Shown piece by piece: positions 54,665 to 64,000 of a stretch of DNA of 64,000 nt. How positions within the stretch are numbered: position 1 is the stretch's first letter; the number at the start of each line of letters is the position of its first letter. The notes under the pieces were generated by a model that saw nothing but the letters and a program-made list of their open reading frames with translations, made no database searches and was not told the origin of the DNA. Made by a program: the position numbers and the translations under genes. This DNA comes from Agriotes lineatus (taxonomy: Eukaryota > Arthropoda > Insecta > Coleoptera > Elateridae): assembly GCA_940337035.1 (NCBI GenBank), contig OW679195.1, forward strand, positions 172,704,015-172,768,014, read 5' to 3'.

Positions 54665-55795
54665 AAACAAAAAATATACTGTAGGTGTCTCTAGGAACCG
54701 CTAAAGTATTCATTTAAGGCAAGAATAACGGTCCCTGGCCAGGGCCTTGAGCCACGTGCCTCGAAAGAGCGACGATGCGCTTCCCGCTTGTAATAACATG
54801 ATCTCGAGCCTTAGAAAAGCGTCTTTTTGCGAATTAGCATAAATTAGCAGCTATGCACTATGTTTATTTTAGTTTCACTTTCACGCTGCTCGTGCTTGAG
54901 CTTATAATAATATTAGTTTTAGTTTCTCGTCACCTTTTGAACCTATGAACACAGAAAGTTGGCTCACTGCCTAATTCGGGACTTAAAGCTACCATTTATT
55001 TCCTGAATGTAATTTATGGGCGAAATAAGCTAATTGTAACGACATTAAGCATCACTATGACTTGAGCATTAGTAAGACCATCTTCTGGAGAATGCCAACA
55101 CTCCCAGATTTGTTCATCTTTAACGATCCGCTGGTTTAAAACTGTAACAGCGAATTTAAATACAATGACTGCGCCAGGTTACAGAAATAATTGGCCAGGC
55201 CAGTTATAGCACTACGCCAGGTGTAAATAATAATTTGAGCAGTTAGTTCTGTATTTTTAATAGGTGATGTCATCTTCCATCGTCCCACAAGTCAAGGCGG
55301 TGATTCTTCGCGTGTATTTCGCCTTTTTGAGCAACGTATATTAATGCTTATTTGCAGGTACAGTTATTGTGTTTGCTCTGAGGTTCTTGCACGTCGCCTT
55401 GTATACATTTTTAACCAATCTCTCTTAAGCAAATTTGATCTGTGTTTATGGAAAGCAAACTTGGTAATTAACTGTTGTGTCATCCTGCAATAACAAAGGT
55501 GAAGCTTCAATAGCTTTGGTACACACTTGTTGATTTTTCTCATGGTTATGTCGGTATGATCTCAACATTATTGAAATAAAGAAGTTAATTGTATGCACAC
55601 AAAATTGTACCCCTATACGAGGTATGGCTATTAAATAATGGGACTGCCATCGTAGGCAGCGTATTAGACACTTTTAAACAAAAGCACGTGCATGATAATT
55701 GACCTTGACATTTAGTTAATAAACGTTGCAAGTTTCAATTCGCTAGCTCAATTAAGTGTTTGTAAGGTAACTATTTACTGGTTACGTGTTTTAAA
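54665..55795. other. Unique stretch upstream of the ZP-N exon
   Basis: Searched on the minus strand for cysteine-bearing ZP-N exons without success. 54720-54800 and 55260-55340 are GC-richer but have no suitable frame. Probably intron of the ZP gene. Confidence 0.3.
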
Positions 55796-55799
55796 GTTT

Positions 55800-56375
55800 T
55801 ACCAGAAAAATGTTCAATAAATACAAAAATCGAACGAGTTAATATTAAATTTCTCGTTAAATTAAAGAAAACTCATACGGAAACATTTAGTTTGTTAAGT
55901 GAGATGTACGGAGAAGACGGCATGTCTCGATATCGAATTCTTGATTGGTTTTGTGATGAAAGAGACGACGTGGAGGATGATGAAAGTCTAGGCCGCCCCT
56001 ACACATCAAAAACAGATGAAAATGTTGAGAAAGACAACAAAGTCATACGGAAAGGCAGGCGTTTGAGTATTTGAATTGTGTGTGTTAAATGGTTCCCAAA
56101 AAATCTCAATCATTAACAGAGCAAGTATAACGGTGCTTGAGCACCCTTCATATTCGTCGCATTTAGGTCCTTGCGACTTTTATTTATTCCCAAAAATTAA
56201 AAGTCTGTTGAAAGCGACTCATTTTACATTGATAGAAGAGGTGAAGAGACAAACGCCTGCTTTTATATAAAAGCCTTAACAGATGAAGACCTAGAATACT
56301 GCTTCAACAGTGTCAGCGGCGTATGGAGCGATCTGTGAAAGCAGAGAGAAACTATTTCGAAGGGGATAATGTTTA
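55800..56375 (+). pseudogene. Internally deleted mariner transposase
   Basis: The N-terminal part (from about 55840) reads IKFLVKLKKTHTETFSLL, then MYGEDGMSRYRILDW, VEDDESLGRPYTSKTDENVE. This is the helix-turn-helix DNA-binding part of mariner transposases, with the WF...GR(P) linker. After a stop at 56072-56074 the sequence jumps to the C-terminal end in another frame: LEHPSYSSHLGPCDFYLFPK (last catalytic Asp retained), KSLLKATHF, and later ALTDEDLEYCF. The middle of the catalytic domain, with the first two Asp, is missing. Inverted ends were not found. Not functional. Confidence 0.85.
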
Positions 56376-56379
56376 ATTT

Positions 56380-57570
56380 TTCCACGACCAGGAGTAGAAG
56401 TCGGTTTCTATAGCATCAAAATTGTGACAGAAGTAAAACATTTACTCCCTAGAGACTAAATAAGACAACAATTTCCCTAGGGAGTTTTCATTATGACTGA
56501 CACAACAATTATATTAAATTCGAAGTTATCAGGTTAGGTTTTGCGTCAGTTTTGACAAAAACTGACGCAAAACCTAACCTGTTAACCTCAAATTTGACAT
56601 AATTGTTGTGTCAGTTTCTTTAAAATTTACCATAGGCTACCTACTAATTTTAAAATAATTGTACCTAAAATATCATAAATGACGTTTAAAAACTACAGGT
56701 TTTTCGTTTTAAATCTTCCTGCAACGTGAAAATTGTAATTTACGATACATGCTTTACGCATGTGTATCGTACAATATTTTTTCTACTTCTGTAACTAAAA
56801 TGCCATTTAACATACTAACATACACGTCGCTAAGTGACCTTTTAATCATGCCTTCATAACCTATGACTAAAGAGCCTCTTAGTCATGAGCTGAAGTTGGC
56901 AACGATGTTTTAGTCATGGGGTGAAGTTAGGTTCAAATAGTATTTGCTTTATTAGCCTGTTAGCCACAGCCAAAACTAAAATCAAGTTAGTTTTCAACCG
57001 TCACTTTGACGTTTGTCAAGCATAATTTAACCTAATATAATAAATGTCAAAATGTTAATGAAATAATATGATGTTATATTCTCTAAATTTGTGGTCGTAG
57101 AAAAAGTATAGTATGCAACTCGTTTTATAAACTTATTAGTCACCCATTTTATTAAACACTCGCTCCGCTGCGCTTCGCTCGTGATTAATAAAACTCGTGA
57201 CTAAAATGACGTTTATAAAACTTGATACATAATATACTATTATCTACGATAGAATCTAGAAAATACGGTAAATATAAAAGATATTTTACAGGTAAATTAG
57301 AATTACTAGCAACCGGTCCTAATTTTGAGTGTTTTAAAAATTTTAAAACACGTTGCTACTAACTACGTGCCTAATAACATTTTTTAAGCACGTTGCTATT
57401 AACGACGTAAACTATGAAAACATGTTAAATAGTCGTTTTACAAACTTAAAACTGCCAACTAAAAGGCAGTTTTAAGCACTGTCGTAGATAAAAATAGTAT
57501 ATGCAACTCGGAGAGAATGCTATTTTGCTTCAGTGCAATTTCTCTCCCTCATTGCATAATCTACTATTAT
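56380..57570. repeat. Composite dispersed repeat, copy B
   Basis: Same modules as 1040-2580: cgaccaggagtagaagtcgg, the long hairpin (56496-56615), taccataggctac, cgttttaaatcttcctgcaa, the unit 57240-57491 and the small MITE at 57488-57568. Differences include an extra hairpin MITE at 57095-57240 (acgttttataaac-type arms around a cgctccgctgcgcttcgctc core) and loss of part of the 2045-2195 unit. Confidence 0.65.
56496..56615. repeat. Long hairpin repeat, 57-bp arms
   Basis: Arms 56496-56552 and 56559-56615 are imperfect inverted copies extending to actgacacaacaatta at the outer ends, longer than the arms of the other two copies. Confidence 0.7.
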
Positions 57571-57574
57571 AATA

Positions 57575-58085
57575 ATTTAAGAATAATGTTTAAATTCTAT
57601 CAGTCTCTTTATTTAATAGCTATACCTCGTATGCTAGAACAATTTAGGTTAAAAGTGATAATTTTCATATATGTAGGTACATTAAAAATACTGCTTAAAT
57701 ATAATTTTAAAAGCAGTAGTACAAAACAAGCTATTCTGGTTAATTACAGAGACAACATACAATTTGCCGGCTGCTGTTCAGCGAATGAGTCAGTGCTCAT
57801 TATGAAAAAGTAATTTATTCGCAGTCTCATACATAAAAAAATACATTCTGTGGCGGATTTAAAACTGGAAATAATGTACAAAACTTGCTAAATAAATTGC
57901 AAGTTCCTAGAATGTTGTTTTGGCAATGGCCACTGCGGTTGCTCAATATGGAGTGCAATAAAAAGTAAAAAATCATAAGCATTCTTAAATTAATTAAGGT
58001 TAACGTAAGGCTGATTCACTACTGAAGTACGAAATTGTAGATATTAACATTAAGAGAACATAATAAGTAGGGTAGAAATATATAA
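57575..58085. other. No supported gene
   Basis: A 98-codon plus frame (57517-57813) starts inside the MITE and has no recognisable domain. Confidence 0.3.
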
Positions 58086-58089
58086 CGTC

Positions 58090-58656
58090 ACCAGTAAACA
58101 TTATAATATGGTGATCTTTACGCAGAAAACTAAGTCAATTGTTATAAGTAAAGAGCCAGTCATATGTAAATTAGAGATAGATGGAAAAATCATAGAGCGG
58201 GTTAGGAAGTTCGACTACCTAGGTGTGTAAATAACAAGCAACAGGAATCTAATAGCTTAAGTACAAAAACAAACAACAAAAGCATTACAAACAGCAGATC
58301 GGCTAAATAATACAGTATAGAATAATAAATATATGAACCTAGATAGCAAGATGAAAGTCTACAAAGCCAAAATGACATAGCAAAAACATAGAAGCGCGGA
58401 AATGAAAATCCCAAGAAGAGCGGTAGGAGTTACGCTAAGGGATAGAAATAGAAGTGAAGAGATAAGACAAAACTGCGGTATGCAAGATGTAGTGAAATGG
58501 ATACAAACCAGGAAGAAAGAATGGAACAACCATGTAGAAAGAATGCAAGATAACCGGCTTGCAAAAATCTGCAAGAACTGTAAACCACCTGGAAGCAGAC
58601 TGCCTGGACGACCTCCCAAACAGTGGACAGAGAGCTTTATATCATCAGTAGAATAA
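58090..58656 (+). pseudogene. 5'-truncated RTE-like LINE, C-terminal end of ORF2
   Basis: Begins in the RT thumb: TQKTKSIVISKEPVICKLEI, then DGKIIERVRKFDYLGV followed by a stop, then ALQTADRLN. An open frame from 58402 reads MKIPRRAVGVTLRDRNRSEE, then KEWNNHVERMQDNRLAK and GSRLPGRPPKQWTESF. This order is the standard end of insect endonuclease-reverse transcriptase LINEs. The catalytic RT and endonuclease parts are absent. It represents a different subfamily from the 30.9-kb copy. Confidence 0.75.
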
Positions 58657-58659
58657 AAC

Positions 58660-61600
58660 GGCCAAGCCAAACAGGAGAAATCCTAGGCAAAAGAGGAAGA
58701 AGAAATATATAACAAGCAAGTATAATTTTTATGAAAAGGAAGAAATATCAACATTTAAGTTTACAATTGGAGCGAACATTTAATCCATGACAATTAAATT
58801 AAAAAGCAACATCTGAGGTTAATTAATTAATTATACAACTGTTGCTAAAGAGAAATCTACACAGCTTGTCGCGAAAAGTGTAAAAGACTTTAATATTAAC
58901 ACCAGAAAAAATTGAATTAAAATAAAAAAATTCGGTTTTCTACTATAACTCAAAAACGAAAAATCATATTAAAGATTTCTAGTTTCTTCTTGTTAGTCCT
59001 TTAATTATGCAACTTTTTTTCATTTAACCAACTGCGTATTTATTGTTATTAACTAGATCCCCATGCTGGCCCTCTTTATTTTGGACACACTGTACTTATA
59101 TCAAAACACCTCTTTTTCGGAAAAACTATTGCATAGAAAATTCTTTAATAATTAGAGAAAAAGTTATTTTTATCGTTAAACTGACGTTGATAAATAGACT
59201 CGCTACAAAACAGTGTAAATTAGATTTTATCTCAATAAACACATCCAATACAAAAAATTTTATTTATTCATCAGACATTTTACATGAACAATCAACATTA
59301 TGATTGTTCATGTAAAATTTCTTGGAATTAGTGCTATTAATATTTTATACCAAGCTGTTACCGAAATACTTTTCAAAGAATTAAGTGAGATGTTATTTTA
59401 TTTCGTGGTTGTACTTTTACTGCTACAATAAAAGCAAATGATCTCCCCTCAAAACCTAGTTTCTTTTTACAACGACCAGAGGCAATTCTTAACTTTTTGT
59501 CAGTTCAGACAAGACGCACGTCAGTTTGTCGCTTCAATTTTTTATTGTAATTTTATAATTGCATAAATACGAGTTCATACATATATATATTGATTTCTGA
59601 AATCATGTTATTAAAACCCAAAGCTAACCGTCTAAATATGTCTGGTGAAGTTTCTATAGTAGAATATCTAATTAGACAAAATTGCAGTAAAACCAAATAA
59701 TGCATCTGTTTTAAAATATAAATTTGTAAAATTTGATAACTTCGAAAGTAGAATATTTACTTCGACATTTTTTCTTTCCCTAGTATGACAATCTACTTTT
59801 TGTTGGAACATATGCTTTTAATTACACAAAGTATAAATACATTTAAAATTCAAGAAAAAATGTCAGTTCTGATATAATATTGACTTCAAAAATGTTACAA
59901 CAGCGTTTCCGATAACCTGTATAATAAGATTAATTTTTATTTATTATTTTATTTTACATACTGTTTGTGACATTCTTGGTATACAAAGATGTGAATATAT
60001 TTAAGATCATTGTAATTTTAAATACAATAATTGCATATACAAATTCAGAATTATTTTAATTTTTTTTCAGAAAGTCGTTTCTATGCCACAGTGGCTTTGT
60101 TATAACCAATTAAACAATACACGCTTACATAAAAATCCCAGTAGTTTTGCAACGTTGGCGAGCACACTTAAAATTCCATGTTCCATAGTAATTTAATACA
60201 TAATCTCAGTCGTTCCACTAAAACTGCTTTAAAAATCCAAATGTGTACATACACTGCTAAGCTACGCTTTCCTTCATATTAAAATATATAAAAACAGTGA
60301 CTCTAACAAGTTGCATGTGAAGTTTTAGGTAATTTAAGAAACATTGTCTTATTAAAACTGCTGCAAATTTTAAAAAGGAGTGAACTATGAGCATTTACGG
60401 CGCCATAAGGCAGAATACTGTTACAGTAAATATAGAATAGCTGTAGAAGAACAATATCAATTTAACAATAATCTCTTCAAAAATTGACTGTGATCATATT
60501 GACCGTCTAATTAACCGTTTCCAATCAATTTCCTATTGCCATTTTAAGACTACACATAATAGCATACTTTTTAAATTAAATTATACTTAACCTTGTTTCT
60601 GATTGCAAAACATTGTTTACACAGGCTACGTAATGAGTTTTCCAAATCTGGCATAGATGTGACCGAAATACATTAGCATAACCATAAGTGTTTCATAATA
60701 TTATTATAATATAGTACATGATACCTTGAAGAACATCTGTCTTGGCAGGCCATGCTTGCACGTGTGTGCGTTTGTGTGTGTACGGCTAATTTATGTTAAT
60801 TTTGTTTTGTTTGCAACCACAGGATGGGTTCGAATAACTATATTAAAATAATTCACGACTTGCAAGTCGGGTTATTGTTTACATGAACTCTATTATTATA
60901 ACTTAATGTCTTATTCTCAACGAAGAGAGGTCGATTTCTATCAATGGGGATGTAAAAACAAGAATCATGAAGAAGATAGTTTTAATTAAATTTTCAGTAT
61001 CTGTAGAAAAAGGTTGTTATTCAGTAGTGCGAAATTGCCGACCTCAATGCTAATTTATATAACGAGCCGTTAAATAATTAGCCGCTCTGATACCCCACAG
61101 GTTTTAACTTTCAATTGAACTGCAGGAATAATTGAACTAACAATAACACGTCCTCGTTTTGTTTGCAAATCTAAGGAAGTAGCACTTTAATGCACGATTC
61201 CGCAGTATTCTTCCAGTGTGAAAGTTTCAAATTCTCAGCAGTGCAGAAATTCAGTCGAATAATATATTCTTCGGAAGGCAATGCTGCATCTTCCGCAAGC
61301 GTTTTGTACTACCTATATGATAAGTCGGCAATTGTCTGGCGGTCAAAAGAGAAATTGGCTTTTCCTAAGCCAGAAGGTGTCGCTTATTTATAATGTGATA
61401 TTTTCAATCGCTGACCTTTCCGAATCCCACTCCTGGAGGCGACCTTCAGGTTCACAGCGACTCCGAAAGTAAAACCGGCCGTAGGTAGCGACTCGTTTCG
61501 ACTTTTATGGAATCCCGCGATAGAGCCCAGAATCGCCTCAAAAATTTCGCTTGGCCAGCTAGGTGCAAGTTTCCTTATACACAGGAGCATACAGATTTGA

Positions 61601-62400
61601 AATTTAAACCTACGGAAAACGTTTTTCGACAAAAATCGTGGGGCCGCGAGTGGGCCGTGGTGAAGATATGTTCGTCGTCAGTCGGGACTTTTGTGGCGAC
61701 TTGCTGCTGTGAATGCACTGGGGGAATAATAAGTTTATTTATTAGGTTGAAGGTAGCCAAGAAATGACGATGTTAACATTTGCAATATAATTATGTAACA
61801 AAAAACAGACAGGAAGCTTGTTTTCCCCACCTTACTTTTTATCGAAACATCCATACGGATTGTGTGTTAATTTGCTTCTAAACAACCATTCTTATGTTTG
61901 TGTGGGTTCATAACTGTAGAATGAAAAGGGTTGAAGATATAACAATATAGGCACCAAATAAAATTAAATCTGCTCCAAATAGAAAGTGTAAGAAAACATG
62001 AATTATTAAATGCGAAAATGTAAGTGAAAATGATGATATCTAAGACAGCAAACTAAATCTGCATTTTGTGCCACTTGCATATTCATTAATAATGACCTAA
62101 AAGCATCCTTCTAAGTTGAAAATGCAAATTTAAATAAATGATATTCAAATGAAAGAACTGTTAAATATGTATTAACAAAATCTAAAATCTGTAATTTGTA
62201 ATTTTCTATTGAAAAAAAAAGTAATATTCCTGGACGAGGTTTCTAAAAGTTCTACAAGTATCTTTTCTAGGAGAGACTAAACACGAGAAATAGAATCAGA
62301 ATTTGCCAATTTACTAAAATATGCATAACATTTAATAAAACCGTGTCCCTCGATAAACATACTGATGGGATTGGATTTCAGAAATAGTTCCTTCAGCAAT
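58660..62400. other. AT-rich unique stretch with a GC-rich island at 61190-61770
   Basis: No gene supported. In 61190-61770 the composition changes and both strands carry frames of 60-86 codons (for example 61507-61767 plus and 61632-61384 minus), none with a recognisable domain. A promoter, untranslated first exon or conserved non-coding element are possibilities. Confidence 0.3.
59277..59318. repeat. Perfect 18-bp inverted repeat
   Basis: attttacatgaacaatca (59277-59294), 6-base spacer, then the exact reverse complement (59301-59318). Confidence 0.9.
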
Positions 62401-62409
62401 ATATATGTT

Positions 62410-62560
62410 TTACTAGTGAATCACCCGCGCTACGCTTCGGTTCGCTAATTTAAGAGAGATTCATTAATATAAATTAAAAAAAGGTCACATCGGCCGGGAA
62501 TCGAACCCGGGCCGCCCGCGTGGCAGGCGAGCATTCTACCACTGAACCAAGGTGCTTCGT
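62410..62560 (-). mobile_element. tRNA-Gly-headed repeat, copy 2
   Basis: Same arrangement as 15446-15605: ctagtgaatcacccg, ttcggttcgc, agagagattcat, an A run, then the minus-strand tRNA-Gly unit. A further copy of the ggaatcacccgagccacgct start lies at 62591 in a related repeat. Confidence 0.5.
62486..62555 (-). tRNA. tRNA-Gly(GCC)-like gene or pseudogene
   Basis: The minus strand reads ttggttcagtggtagaatgc (A box), ctcgcctgccacgcgggc (anticodon arm with GCC) and cccgggttcgattcccgg (T arm with B box), all matching eukaryotic tRNA-Gly(GCC). The 3' acceptor strand (ccgatgt) is near normal, but the 5' strand is gcacctt, with several non-pairing bases and one base missing before the D arm, so the acceptor stem is broken. 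A run of seven T follows on the minus strand as a Pol III terminator. Its occurrence inside a dispersed repeat argues for a pseudogene or SINE head. Confidence 0.6.
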
Positions 62561-62590
62561 TGAATAAGGCGCTGCTATAATGGTATATAG

Positions 62591-62950
62591 GGAATCACCC
62601 GAGCCACGCTTAACTTCGCTATGAATTAAAAATCATGCGGATTGCCCGAGTTCAATTGGGAGCATAACTTTTCCGAATTTTCCGAGTTTTCCACTCCGAT
62701 TTTGCCATTTTTCTATTCGAAAAGCTTTTCAGAAACGAAAACATACGAAATCCCATACAAAATCATCTTTTTGATTTTCTGAATTTTCCGACTTTTCCGG
62801 TGGATTTTCCATAAATGGTTTTTCATACAAACTTTGTCCTGGCAATAATTACGAACTCAACACAAAAAAAATTAGCCAAATCGGTCGAGCCGTTCTCCAC
62901 TGAAGATGTACCACACAAGCGGCAATTGATTTTTATTTATATTGTAGATT
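62591..62950. repeat. Dispersed repeat related to the tRNA-headed family
   Basis: Starts ggaatcacccgagccacgct and ends aatcggtcgagccgttctcc, then cacacaagcggcaattgatt and tttatttatattgtaga. Head and tail styles match those of 15446-15880. The middle has repeated ttttccga and ttttccgg segments. Confidence 0.45.
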
Positions 62951-63930
62951 AATTAAGGCATAGGCCATATACTTAATATATTATTCATGTAAGAAAGAGC
63001 AATAACGTTGTACTGATAAAATTATCATATATTTTGTGTTTTATAAATAAGCCTTTACCTATTAAAATATGGATATCGTTTCAAATGAGAAAATTCCATA
63101 ACACTATAGGTAGAACAAGGACTAGATTTCTTAATATACGTATAGTTTTTAATTAGTGCTTTTGTTTCGTAAAATAAGTAACAAATAGTAAAAGAAGATG
63201 AGGAAGCAACAAATTGACGTGATTAATAGTGTTTTAATGAGTTTGAAATTTGAATACACAAATTAGATATAATAATAAATGTGAGAGTGTATATAACTCA
63301 AAATACAAGGAATTTAATCACATGCGACCTAGAAGCTAACAGCCAACAAAAAACGAAGTGTAAATAATATATTTTTTGAAGGCATTCTCCTATTTTTTAC
63401 AATTAATAGCGGTAAAGGCTTATTAATTAGAATGCAACGCTGCAAGTAGATTAAGGTTTCTGTGGCATGCGTTGGAAGTTGTTCCTTATTCTGCCTGTTT
63501 TGGGTTTCCTAGTGTCTTTTCAGGAAATACTAATCAATTTTGTTTAAGATTTAATGTTTTGTTTAGCACCATTCGTTCAATGATTTGTTTTAACTGAAAA
63601 CTCTAATTATGCTATCGATATTAAATGTCTACCAGCAATGACATCGAATGATAATAACAATAAGACATTTTTCAACAAACTGACCGTAGCATGAAAATTA
63701 ATTATCTGCTTATAAATAAGCACAGAATAAATGATAAATTCTTATCATATAAAAAAAGGATTCTTTAGCACCAAAAAGTATTACTAATCAATGAACTAGT
63801 CATTTGCAAAAGAGACGTGTTTCTTCAAGTATAATATATATTCACATGTTACACCCTAAGTTCCCTTATACAATAGTTCAAAGCGTTTGCTTTATTTTAT
63901 TCTTAAACATTGACTGACAATTTCGAACTC
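62951..63930. other. No supported gene
   Basis: AT-rich unique sequence. Nothing recognised. Confidence 0.3.
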
Positions 63931-63932
63931 TG

Positions 63933-63998
63933 ATTTAATGTAAATTAAAACACAGTCTTTCTCATATGAGGAAGACTGTGTTTTAATTTACATTAAAT
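63933..63998. repeat. Near-perfect 66-bp palindrome at the window edge
   Basis: Centred between 63965 and 63966 on ctcatatgag. 32 of 33 pairs match (the exception is 63960/63971) and there is no loop. Arms carry taaaacacagtctt and its inverse. Confidence 0.9.
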
Positions 63999-64000
63999 TA

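Noticed and set aside
58359..58670. 103-codon minus-strand hydrophobic frame resembling a membrane protein
   Set aside because: Antisense of the LINE C-terminal region at 58402-58656.

Overview
This is a eukaryotic, AT-rich, repeat-dense window that looks like an insect (pterygote arthropod) genome. The evidence is one spliced ZP-domain cuticle or apical-matrix type gene with GT-AG introns of 7 kb and 19 kb, together with a repeat complement typical of insects: mariner, Tc1/mariner MITEs, Jockey-, CR1- and RTE-like LINEs, tRNA-derived SINEs and a Crypton-like tyrosine recombinase. The order of insect cannot be fixed from the sequence. One 100-base N run (14646-14745) is an assembly gap.

Host gene. 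Three minus-strand exons (54661-54513, 47203-46807, 27853-27695) join in phase to give 235 residues of a ZP module followed by a dibasic (furin-type) site. The N-terminal exons and the membrane-anchor exons were not found. They probably lie outside the window or in short exons I could not recognise. Almost everything from 27.9 to 54.5 kb is therefore intron of this gene, filled with transposons on both strands.

Region by region. 0-3.1 kb: a cluster of MITEs and hairpin repeats plus a SINE. 4.8-7.5 kb: a MITE, a decayed LINE, a second SINE and another MITE. 7.5-11.5 kb: mostly unique sequence holding a long GU-rich hairpin at 9055-9135 that resembles a microRNA precursor. 11.5-21 kb: many palindromic MITEs with TA target duplications and a 709-bp fold-back element built from two inverted 3' ends of a Tc1/mariner transposon. 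21-27.7 kb: mostly unique sequence plus a large inverted repeat. 27.9-46.8 kb (intron 2): an RTE-like LINE fragment, a 5-kb composite satellite split by a young CR1-like LINE, a GC-rich unexplained patch, a GC-rich MITE family, and an intron-containing Crypton-like tyrosine recombinase with a single frameshift. 47.2-54.5 kb (intron 1): a nearly complete Jockey-like LINE, a hairpin repeat and a decayed LINE. 54.7-64 kb: an internally deleted mariner, a second copy of the composite repeat seen at 1-2.5 kb, an RTE-like 3' fragment, a tRNA-Gly-headed repeat and a 66-bp palindrome at the right edge.

The features most worth following up are the microRNA-like hairpin, the intron-bearing recombinase, the fold-back Tc1/mariner derivative and the composite satellite.
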